Shown here one piece after another: positions 36,655 to 47,422 of a stretch of 64,000 nt of DNA. This DNA comes from Amyloporia xantha (Eukaryota > Basidiomycota > Agaricomycetes > Polyporales > Adustoporiaceae): assembly GCA_036971615.1 (NCBI GenBank), contig JAYKKR010000024.1:248001-312000 (forward strand), given 5' to 3'. The notes below the pieces were generated by a model, which was not told where the DNA came from, did no database searches, and worked only from the letters and a program-made list of their open reading frames with translations. The position numbers and the translations under genes were made by a program. Numbering within the stretch: position 1 is the first letter of the stretch; each line of letters starts with the position of its first letter.

Positions 36655-37651
36655 GATGTTTTGAGCACGCCACTATTGACTACGGTCAAGATGAACAGCA
36701 CAACAGAGACAATAAGATCAATGACCCACGGCTGGAATTTCTCTGCTCACGGGGACACACATCGCACTCCATCCAAAGATTCGTCTGTGAGTCTCTGGCA
36801 GGGACATCTTGAATTATAAAAGTATCCCGGCATCAGCAGGGAGGCTGCAAGACTTATTGGACAGCCTGAAGGTGTCTTTTCCAGCGTGTATCAGACTGAC
36901 TCGAGACGTTAAGGCAAGATGTAGAGGGAGTGAAAACCACAACCGTGACGACGTGGGCCATTGAACTTAAGGGGCACAAGATTTGAACGTCCGCTATGTA
37001 GTGTCCGGGCACTATGTTGGCAGCTACATGATAATTGATTCACCACAGAAGTAGATGTGTCGCGAAGTTGTATCGCAGACATCGTGACTAAGACACGACT
37101 TTGAATCACAGAAATAGCGGCACGACGCTGCTAGAATAGGTAGCGTCTCAGACACGGGACGGCGGCTATTCTCATTCGCGTCTTTGGCGTATGGGTGGCT
37201 ACACAGTCTGGTATTCTTTTCGCGGCAAGGTCCACTACATAGCATCGTGCCTCTAGCATACGGTGACTATCTGTACTACTCAGACACGAGAATCACGATC
37301 CCTCCTACTGACTACCTAGCATCCAGGTCACGAAAAATGCATAAACGCAGTGATTGCACGATATCTACGCACCAAAAAAATTGGGTCGTGAGGCAGCCTC
37401 CTGGAACCATCTGCCTGATGAGTCCTGCGTACAGCTGGAGATTATGCCACTGTCTCAGTGATGGCAATGAAGGATACACGACACAAACTGCAGGACATGG
37501 TCAGCCCCCATCATAACATTTCTCGCGAGCTATAAAATGGCTTGATTTTTTCGTGCAAGCGACAACTGTGACTTGTAAACTAGAAGCACAGTTGTGCGGG
37601 ATGCAAACGCCTACGAATCACAAGCTTAAGTCATTAGGAAATGTTAGACGG
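36655..37651. other. Intergenic region
   Basis: About 1 kb between the short minus-strand gene and the F-box gene promoter segment. No gene or RNA is recognised. Confidence 0.45.
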
Positions 37652-38165
37652 CCGGATTTCGGCGCCGCGATGCCATATTTGATTTGATAAGATAGTTAAA
37701 AGCGGGATAACCTCGATCCTTATCGGCGCTAAGCACTTACATACTTTATGACTGACTCATCTCTTGAAACCAACTCGAAACTGAAGTTGCTTTCTCAGTA
37801 TAAATGTTACAACGTTTGATCCTTGCGGATTCGCTCTTTCTCTTGGTCTACAACCTCTATGAATATTGTCGGCCTTCCTGACGATGTTCTGTACGAAGTG
37901 ATCGCATATCTTTCCATAACAGACCTGTTGTCAATGAAACAGGTGGGTCTTCGAGATTCGCGTCCACTTGACCATAGCTCGCTCACGCAATTCCTATGCA
38001 TTCTGCACTGTGACCGTGAAGACATGTCGTGCTTTACATGCCTTCGGGTCTTCCGACTATCTTTGGCATCGCATGTCTCAGCGCCTCGGCCTTCCTCTGG
38101 ATATACCTCCCGGAGTGCCTATGAATTCACTATCGCATGATGAGCTGCAGAGTATTGCGATTAAG
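37652..38165 (+). repeat. Source segment of the duplicated F-box 5' region
   Basis: Promoter plus first exons of the F-box gene that also occur, with indels and a lost ATG, at 21930-22393. The most similar part is the 90 bp beginning CGGATTTCGGCGCCGCGAT and the exon 2 start. Confidence 0.85.
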
Positions 38166-39507
38166 GCAATGCGTTTGGAGGTCAACTGGGGACGAAAAAA
38201 GCCGCTCCTGAAACGAGTGAAGCCGCTTCTGGGAGGTGGAAGTGGCTCATATGTCGATGAGATGCTGTTCTTGCCCGGTGCCAAATGGCTTTTAACGGCG
38301 CAGCGCCATCGTCAGATGGAGGGCCGTTGGAGCTCCCATGTTGTTCTTTGGTCATTAGAAGATCTGGAAAATCCTCATGAATTAGCCATCATCGAGGCCG
38401 CTGGTTTCTACAGAAGCTCCGCCATAGAACTGACTAATGGTGGACAATCTGCGACTCTGGTTGTTGGGGTAAATGACGGCACAGAGTAAGTCTGTTTGCC
38501 CGTAGTTAGATATGGTCTGACAGCGAGTGAGCTAGAGTTATCGAAGTCTACTCTATAAACCTACGAGGCTCCACCGAATATTCCTACTGCGCTCCGTCAA
38601 CGCCTACTGCATCAAGAAAAATATTTTTATCGTCACATCCACAGGTTTCACATCTACCTCCCGTAATCCATCAACTGGCTTTGGCAAATGGGACTATCGC
38701 GGCTTCCGTGGTCATACCTGGCGGCAACCGCTCTTTACAAGTGTTACTTGCAGACACTAAATCCGGGTCCTCGCAATGGGTTGACCCACAATTGCTAGAG
38801 GCAAGTTCACCTACCAATTAGTGGATGTTTGGTCAGTGTGCTAACAATTGAACTAGTCGTTCTCTATACTGTGGGTGCGGCTATACGATGACCATTTCCT
38901 CTTACTTGGCATGATTCGTTCGAGCCTGATGCTTCGCATCTACAAGCTGCCAAGCAAGCATCGTCTGCGTTTCGAGCGTATCGCTCCAGATGAACGATCC
39001 AGTACGGATGGGTCTCACTTCCTTCACCTCGGAAATGTGATTGCACAGTACGAGCAGCAGCTCAGGCAGGATGCAGAGTTTCACGACATCAGCAGAGTCT
39101 CACTTCCATCGCCGTCATCCATCTCTGTTGTGATTTTCTACGCGTTTCGTGACTCGTCGTCTGGGGTCGGACAAGTGATTCGGTTTCCCTTGCCGTTTTC
39201 TCCTCAAGGCACGGAGACGACCGGAGTGACGAGGAATTTCTCCATGCCGGCTCAAGTCTCTGCGCAATTGGCGCAGGTTGGCCCGACCGGACGGGCTGTA
39301 TGGCTGGAACATAACTGGGACACACAGCAGAGAAGAATCATGCGATACCAGCCTCGTAGTGGTGCCACACTGGGAATGCTCCTGCCGCCGGATCCTGCAT
39401 TGCCATTCACGCCGAACACATGTCATTCACTCGTTTTTGACGAAATTACGGGTCGGCTCTGTCTGGGGTTGTTCAACGGTGACGTCTATGTTTTGGATTT
39501 CGTGTGA
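37859..39507 (+). CDS. F-box protein with a beta-propeller-like C-terminus
   Basis: Four exons (37859-37942, 38022-38485, 38536-38800, 38857-39507) give 487 residues. The F-box is at the N-terminus: MNIVGLPDDVLYEVIAYLSI, then TDLLSMKQTCRALHAF and SDYLWHRMSQRL. The remainder alternates hydrophobic strands and Gly-rich turns, such as GAKWLLTAQRHR, HVVLWSLEDL and GDVYVLDFV at the end, like the WD-type or propeller folds often fused to F-boxes in basidiomycetes. Family knowledge: F-box proteins bind Skp1 and bring substrates to an SCF (Cul1) ubiquitin ligase. The third intron (38801-38856) has a GC donor (GAG|GCAAGT), which alone keeps the frame. A partial, dead copy of the promoter and first exons lies at 21930-22393. 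Confidence 0.85.
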
Positions 39508-40040
39508 TCCATTACGGTAGTCTGAACTGCCGTTAGCCTGTTACTGTGAGTATTCGCGTATGCTTGTAGCCTGTGCATGAATTTCAACCTGACGGTCACA
39601 TAAGTAACGCTCAAATAGACTCAGCTAGTATTGTGGGTTAGCCTTCAGTGGAAGTACCTCTTTGCCTATGTTGGAATAGCAGCGAATATGATCGCCGCCG
39701 AGTTTATCAGGCGTTGAATAAAGGCTAGGCTCCTTGCGGAGCTTGGCCATAGTCCGAGTGTCATCGATCACAGCCCAACTCAGTTACGGTATGAAGATCT
39801 GGCGCTCTGTGAGTCAGTCTAGTCGTGATCACCTCATTAAATCTGAGCCTTGAACTTGTCTGACGTATTAGCGTTGATGTATGGTCGCTCGATCCGACCA
39901 GCCACTCGGCGAAACGCTTTTCGAAAAATTAACAAGAACGTAACCTCGCAACCTTTTGCCAACGATTCAAATACAGTTTGCAGTCATCAGATAAAGTCTA
40001 TACCAGGCATACTTGCAACACTTCGTTCCACCTTCTACAT
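39508..40040. other. Convergent intergenic region
   Basis: About 530 bp between the F-box gene stop (+) and the GMC copy 2 stop (-). No additional feature is seen. Confidence 0.5.
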
Positions 40041-42924
40041 TCAGTTAGTTGCAAGAAGGATATCCGCCACTATAACAAGGTTTCATTAGCTTAAACATCA
40101 TCTTTTTAGGTCAAATGTTACATACTATGCTCAGCTATACCATAAACTGTCGCTTGGGTGTGTGCAGCAACCTCAAGCGGTGCGATGGAGAGATCGGCGA
40201 TACGGAGATTGGTAGTGCCATAGACCTGCACAGTCCAGGAGATCCATCAGCGTCATGAATGCACCTCACGCAACACCTCACCTTGAGTTTCGGATCCACA
40301 ACTCCGTTTTTGTCTCGGGGAAGCATACTCGCAGTGCCACATGCATGATAACAAGTGTTGTGAGTGTTTTTCAAGTATTCTTTGCAGGAAACAATTATCA
40401 GCTCGGTATACTCAAAGAGTGCCATCCAAGGGCGTTTTCCCACAACGTATGCACTGATAACGATAGACTGTTGTATACGAAAGGAGTTTCTCACCTTTGA
40501 TCTCGTCGTCCGTCTGGATCTTGATTCCCGGGTCAATTTCATGGACGACACCTGACTTGAAAGGCTCGGTCTCAGCTAGCCGTCTTGCCACCTTGAAGTT
40601 CTCCGTAAATATTTCAAGGTCTACGACCAAATTGTGTTGTCAACCGTCAGCCTCTTTAGTGTTCAGGCTAATGGACTGACCGTACGGACACTCGAAGGTA
40701 TGTGGGTCGATTTCAGGCGGATCCATGGGATCAGAGCTTTTCGCGTGCTCAAATAGGCTATCAGCTTGAATGCACTGATGATTTATGCCGCAGACTCACA
40801 ATGGTGCCCCTATAAGGATAGATATATAAGTCGATTTACAATATCACAACCGAAAAGTGCAGATCATACCTCGACAATGGGTGCTGAAGTACGCATAGCG
40901 TAGTAAGCTACCGGCAGATTTTCACCATCAGCGGTTTGAAAATCAGCAGATCATTTGATCATACATAGCGTTTGCCTTTCTCCGGAACCGCTGGATAGGT
41001 AACAATGCGCTTAGTAAGTTGACACAGGGGCGAGTCTCGCATACTTACAATTGAGAGACATATATGTGGGAACCGCAATTAACTCGATGTCAGGAAGTGT
41101 ACTGTCCTTGAGTATGCGCAATTGGACGTCATATTGCTCCGCGAGTCCCGGAGGCAGTTTCCCATGCTTCTTCTGCTCGTTTATATAAGCAGTTACTCCC
41201 TCGATGATGGAAGGTGCCGCATTGGGACTGGTCATCTGCAGAGGGACGTAGGCAAACCCGGTTATTCCGAGTCGGTGCAAATTGTCTTGTCCTAGCGCTC
41301 TGAGTTGGACCGTGTCAATATCCGACATGATCGGACTGAAAAGAATCACTCCACAGAAGAATCGGGACAGAAAACTCACTGAAGTCTAGCCTGTTCTTTA
41401 GCTAGCTCGATATCACGGAATATGTCCGCGGTCTTATGTGCAACATTCGAATCCAACTCGTAGGCAAGACCTACAGAACTGGTCTATCTGGGTTCAAATG
41501 CTAGGCGGTGAGAAACCTACCACCGTAAGTATGATCCTGCAAATTTTCACCGACACCTGGAAGTTCTATCTTGACCGAGACGCCAATCTTTTCAAGGACG
41601 TCGCGGCGACCGATGCCAGAAAGCTCTAGAATCTGAGGCGTTTTGAGTGTTCTAGTAATTCAGAATTTTTGAGTATAGTCGATGATATGTTACATGTTTA
41701 CGAACGCACCCGGCAGACAGGATTACCTCTTCCTTTGCGTAGACCGTATGAATTTTGCCGTTGTAAACAAACTCGGCACCCTTCGCAACAAGGTCATTTC
41801 CAGACTGTTCTTCGCTTAATAGCACACGTGCACCGGTGGCTTGAGTTAAAACCTGATCGGAGTAGTCGACGAATTAATCCTGTGTATCGGACTCAAGCAG
41901 GGCCGGTGACAGACATACCGTGTAATTGGAGTTATCCTTGTAAGGAAGGTAGTATGCTGTTGCTGAGTATGAACGTGTCCATTGAGCCTTCTTGTCGAGG
42001 CAAGCCGAACCTTCCCAGCAACCAGTGATCTGATTCAATCAGGCGTCGGTTCAAAGACATGCCGAACTATCACATAGAAGACGTACATTGCCGCCATAAG
42101 CATCCTCCAACAAAGGAACACCCTGTTTCTGCAGTGATTCCATAAACATCTTGTTGATTGCCAGTGGTGTTACTGGGACAGTGGTCTTAATCGGGCCGCT
42201 GGTGCCACGATACTCGATATTGTGTGTATGTGCATATTCTTTCAGCTGATCTTCGGTAGCCGACGTAAATCTATATGTTTCACAAGGATCAAACAATGAT
42301 TCCTGAGGCTGCACTTTCACAAGGGAAGGCTTACTCTTCAGCGCGCAAGGTATGTTTGTGATATGCCTTCCAATTCCATCCGGGATTGCCGAGTTCTTCC
42401 CACGCATCAATATCGGCAGCAGGAGGCTTGATCCATGCATAGAAATTCAAGGCAGAGCTTCCACCTAAAGAATGAAAAGGAAATGTAACGTATAGCTGCA
42501 CGACTATATGCGAGATCGAATTACCTAAACCTTTACCGCGGCTCCACATGATTTCACGATTATTGGAGTGCTTCTGCGGTACTGTCATGAAAGCCCAGTC
42601 GTACTTAAGAATGTAATGTTCAGCGGATGGCTTTCATCTGTCATATCGTAATATGTACTCACCTTAGGATCGCCAAAAGTAGAGCCCCAACCACCTCCTA
42701 AGAGAATCTTCGGATCATCGAGGTTTGCCTCGCCCGCTTCTAGAACCAGGACAGACTTTTGCGTGTTCTGAACAAGGCGCGAGGCCACGGTAAGGCCTGC
42801 AGTCTACATTGAAGAGGCATTTCAGTTGGCAATGTATGAACGGAAAATAAGACATGCTTACGCCTCCGCCAACGACTACATAGTCGAAGGATTTGCCTGC
42901 GACGTCAGATAGGTGAGCAATCAT
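40041..42924 (-). CDS. GMC-family FAD oxidoreductase, copy 2
   Basis: The ATG is at 42924 ([20 protein letters not shown]) and the stop at 40041, after [10 protein letters not shown]. Exon 1 is 63 bases, the same as copy 1, and the intron positions I checked match throughout. Motifs are the FAD-binding [21 protein letters not shown], and the C-terminal [16 protein letters not shown] with the catalytic His. [20 protein letters not shown] is also present. The open frame holds in all exons, so this copy seems functional. At the position where copy 1 has a GC donor, copy 2 has an ordinary GT (GTCAGT). It differs from copy 1 by many substitutions (for example SSNLDKKAQW against [10 protein letters not shown]), so the pair may have diverged in substrate. 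It is divergent from the DUF6534-like gene at 44713. Confidence 0.88.
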
Positions 42925-44712
42925 GGTGTGCGCCGATACAGTTTCGCTGATGGCAGGAAAGATGTGCACCGGATTGACCTAGCTCTTAAGTAGGCTGCCT
43001 CCATGTTGGGGCCTCCGATATCACGGGCATAAGAAGACTCGGAGAAGGCATTAGGGATAACAACAAGCGCTGTCAGTTTCTCAATGCCAGCGCTGAAGAT
43101 CGTCCTGTGATACGCCCGAGACTCCCGACCGGAAGTTGAGTCCATAGCGCTATGGTTCAACATCAACTTAATATATTGTTTCAGTAGAGAAAAACATCAT
43201 TTCCTCAGTCCTTCACGAACTCGTACTTTGCTGGTTGTTTCAGTCGGTGAGTACAGCTCTCACGGGACCGCGAATAGATTCCTACATTGACAGTTTGCCA
43301 ATCGTTGGCCCCTAACAGCGAGATATATCTGGAGGTCTCGAAATGCAGTTTAATCAGAACTGATTCAGAAGAGAGAAGAGAAGCGTGTAAAGTTAGAATG
43401 AATATATTCTTTCGCTCGCGATTTGGTCGGTTGTCACGATGAATCTCACCAGTTTCCTCATTAGGACGTGGACAAGCATGGGCGCTCCTCTCATTTTTGT
43501 AACGTGCTGCCACATTTCATACGCGAACTTGGACTCCCGGGCCTTTGGTTTGATGAAACCGTCAAAGACTTTTCAGACAGCTTTGAATTGGCGTCGCATA
43601 CGTTGTGGCGGCACTACTAGGTGCCTGCCAGATTGTCATGTCGTTGATTGTATCACACCGGTGTCCGGCAGGGTGTAGTCGTGGACAGCTTCTAGAAGAC
43701 TAGAAACCCCGGTCTGTCTGTAAACCGTCAATTCTGAGAGGATCTCGCCTGTCTATTCTTTCGGGTCTATTTGACTGAAATCATATTCTTTGGAAGGCCT
43801 TGGCGACATCAAAGTCATATACGTACCCAACATCCCGAAGGTACGAAATTCAATCCAGCGTGTGCATTGCAGAGCGACTTCAGCCATACCATCGTCTGAT
43901 TTGCTAGTTAGAGCAGGAATGCGTATGTTATATAGGATCAGACATCGGGTGGTCAGAATACCTTTTGAACACACCTTGAATGCACAAATGGAATCCGCGA
44001 TCTCTTTCGGAATAAACATCTCGAATTCTTCGTTTCCAGACTACGAGGGTCCTCTTGGTTGTCGATCGGTCTCTACATGCTGACGTGATAGAGCCTATTG
44101 GAAATGCGCATCAAATCCGACTTCGCATCTTATATTCCTGACTGTCTCCGATCAGCTCTAAGTCGCGCTGCAGACATGCTCAGCTATTTGTGGGTCATTC
44201 AAGTTCTATCCTTGCGTGACAAAGCAAATTCTGCCGTGATAAAGTCCTCCTGACTGACAATCCCCTGTTATGCAGTTCGTGCCGTAACCGTGCTTCAAAT
44301 TTGAAACCTCCGTCAACGGACGAATTACCTAACAACGAATGTTCTTCCAGAAAAAACTTGAAGAAAAAACGGCACAGCATCGATGTCGTACACGGTGTAC
44401 GACGCAGCGACCGATGGCGCCAGACGGACAAGCGTGAGACCAATGTCGTTAACGCTTCAGCTATTGATAGTTCAAACCAAGCGTATCTAGGTCCCATATC
44501 ATATTGCGAGTCATGGCCATCACGAACATTGATCACGAGCAACTTTTACCCGTTGGTTCTCAGATGTGGGGTCGATCCCGCGTCCCGGCGTCAAAGTGTC
44601 GGACGCGGGTCAGAACAGTCGTAGTTGATATAAATATACAGATGCAGGGAAATTTCGCGTTCACCCACTTCACCCACTTCTTTCTGTTCTTCACCCTGTG
44701 GACAGTGTCCTC
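42925..44712. promoter_or_regulatory. Divergent intergenic region between GMC and DUF6534-like genes, copy 2
   Basis: It is 1788 bp, against 1803 bp in copy 1, with both start codons pointing outward. No reading frame within it shows a domain. The near-equal spacing suggests constraint or shared origin, although I could not align the two by eye. Confidence 0.45.
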
Positions 44713-46728
44713 ATGACGTCTGCGGCAGCTGCACTGGCCAAAGTAGCGTAGGGCATCACTACTACCTTTCTGTCCGCAGGATTGCTTGTTCATGTGTTTA
44801 TTGTCAGGCATGGGCCAAGCTTAGCGGGAATCTTCATGAATATCATGTGCGTAATCCTCGGAAGCATATCCAAGACTTCATCTGATTGGGCTCGTTCGTT
44901 TTAGGCTATATGGTATCATGCTCTCTCAGACATTCTTTTATTACGCAGCGTGCAAAGAGTGAGCGCCGCCGTTTCGCGACCTTTTCCGCACATTAACTGG
45001 ATGATTCGAATCTAGTGACCCAATCTGGATCAAAATATATGTGAGTCTAATGAGGCCGTTGCTAATGATGCAGGTGGGAGGGACGCTTAACGAATCGTAG
45101 GTTGCGACATTGCTCATTGCCGATACGATGAATTCCGTCTTCAACATGTGGTGGATTTACAATGTGCTCGTTAATAACTTTGGTGAAGTGCTTCGCTCAT
45201 TCTATCGAGCGGAATTCTTATCACTCAATGTTGCCGACTATTGTAGGTAATATAGCTGCTCTCCAAAATGCTGATTGGTGTATGCAGCAACTTTCCTTCT
45301 GAATAGTCTGCTCGCTGATGTATCAAACTCGCACAACAGTATTTGAGTCAGGTGAATATAGACAATCTGAGCTGTATTTATTTTGCTCTGATAGTGTCTC
45401 ATCTGCTCTAGAAGAGGCATTGGCGGTAGGCACCGGTGGCCGCATGCTCGCTTCTAAAATTGACAGGTTGCATCCCAAATTAGGGTATCATTGCCATGCT
45501 AGTCCAGTTGTTCTATGCGTGGAGGATCCGAAGACTCACACGGAACAACTGGATTGTCAGTGCTGTAATCGTGACCTCTCTTGTTGGCGGATGTATGTTC
45601 CCTGAAATTATCCCCAGTTGGTACTCACTGATTAGCTTGTATCATGCAACGCCTCCTTGGATATCAGTATCTGGGATCGGGACTGCAATTGGTGTTGCTA
45701 TGCGGCCCGACTTTGCAAAGCTCCAGCAGCTCAAGGTATGTTTTCTTTCTGCACGACTAATCCTACCCGCCTAATGATTGGCCCTGTGGACATCCTCCAG
45801 GTGATTGTCTGTTTGTGGTTGGTAGGTGCCGCTGTATGTGATATTATTATCACAGCCTCGTTGACATTACATTTGGTACGAGTGAGGTTGATCAGCTAGC
45901 CCATCATTCACCTGATTATATATTTCATCAGCGACAACATCGCACTGGATATGCCCGAACCGATTCCGTGATCTCGAGAATCATTAATAGTATGTAGGCA
46001 ATGTATTTACGTTGCCTAGTGCTGAATCCTCATCCTCTGCAGTAACAATGTCCAATGGTCTTCTCACCGCGGGATTCGCTATCGCAGATGTTGTTGCTTA
46101 TCTATCCACAGTACGAATTCTGTCTCATTGACTGTTGATCCTCTCATCTGTTTGTTTTAGCCCACAGGACTCCACATTGGTGAGTAGATCAAGGAAATCG
46201 TAACATATCTGCGTCACTGAGGTCGTATGTTGCTAGCGTTCAACTTCACACTGGTAAAATTGTATGTACCTCATGAGTTGAGTAGACCATGTTCTGACTC
46301 CGTTCAACACCTGTCACAGGTACGGTAATTCGTTGATGTCCAGTTTAAATTCGCGGCCCATGGTGTCCTTTTCGAGAGGCAGAAGTGACTCATATGCGAA
46401 GGAGCTGTCAGTAATGGAGGCCAGAGTGAGTACAATATTTGATAGTTAGGTGTGAGACTGACACCGATGTCTTGGGCTTCGTCAGAATATGGACGTCTCC
46501 GACAACAAGACGTCGCGACCAGCACAGGTACTTTCGTGTCCCTTCTAGGCCTTGTCGTGATAGTGATGTCGATTGCTTCATCTTCAGCTCGTAGTGAACG
46601 TGGAAACCCATGAATTGGTGGACAGTGATGCTGGGAGAGCGGTTATCAAAGGCGATCCGGAGTGGAACTCGACCTCAACTTCACACAGCCAGAGATATGC
46701 TGACAGCAAAGGTCATATCGCGATGTAG
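44713..46728 (+). CDS. DUF6534-like multi-pass membrane protein, copy 2
   Basis: Eighteen exons close in phase: 44713-44747, 44808-44846, 44905-44958, 45016-45040, 45101-45182, 45247-45279, 45340-45351, 45412-45425, 45484-45592, 45668-45735, 45801-45875, 45932-45989, 46043-46110, 46161-46179, 46237-46261, 46320-46425, 46486-46527 and 46588-46728. They give 334 residues. Membrane segments include LAGIFMNIMLYGIMLSQTFF, GIIAMLVQLFYAWRIRRL, VIVCLWLVGAAVCDIIITAS and LLTAGFAIADVVAYL. The family pieces RTGYARTDSVISRII and YGNSLMSSLNSR are present. Family knowledge gives no function. Two exons are only 12 and 14 bases. The tail is hydrophilic (NVETHELVDSDAGRAVIKGD) and matches copy 1. The gene pairs with GMC copy 2, as copy 1 does with GMC copy 1. 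Confidence 0.85.
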
Positions 46729-47422
46729 TATACTGGCATATCATGTTCGCTTCTGTTCCTTGGTGACAGGATGGAGTGCTCTCACCCGACTTCATTCGTG
46801 CTTAGTACGCATGATATGTGTGATGTGACAACGTTTTGGACTGCGGTGCCTATTATACGTTCATGGACTGTTATGGTTCGAGATCTAGGCAATAGCGTTG
46901 AAGATAGAGCGACAGGACCGTCGGGCTCATATGAAGGTACTACTTTGACCGTCGACGAGGCGAACTTTAGGTCAAGACCCGTGTTGTATTAAGTCACAAA
47001 TTCATTTGTTCCTGACAGCCCTTGCTACAGAGATCCTACGTGCAGCATCCATGCGTACAACGTGTCATCAATTACAGTCAGTCAGCGAGCTTCAGTCACT
47101 CTGAACGTCGACCGAAACATGTCTATGAGTTGCCCACGCAACGACAGATTATTGTCCAAGGACGCGCATACAGGAGTAGTCGATAATACATCCTAATGAG
47201 AGGCGGGATATACAGAGGCCGAATTCCGAATTTCGACCAAGGGAAATAAAGGTATCAAGAGCGAAACCAGAGAAACGAATAAGGAAACAGGGAGTGACAC
47301 AGAGAAGAGATGCGGACGGACAGCTTGGTGCGGGACATACACAAAGTCATAATGGATCATGATAAATAGAAACGAGAGGGGGGCTGAAAACGAATAGTGG
47401 TGCCCCGAGATACTGTATTCGG
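46729..47422. other. Convergent intergenic region
   Basis: About 690 bp between the stop of DUF6534-like copy 2 and the stop of the RasGAP gene. No gene is supported. Confidence 0.5.

Larger units (their letters stand above)
40041..46728. repeat. Inverted duplicated gene block, right arm
   Basis: It carries GMC (-) and DUF6534-like (+) genes. This is the reverse-complement arrangement of 10719-17438, with matching exon structure in both genes. Confidence 0.8.
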
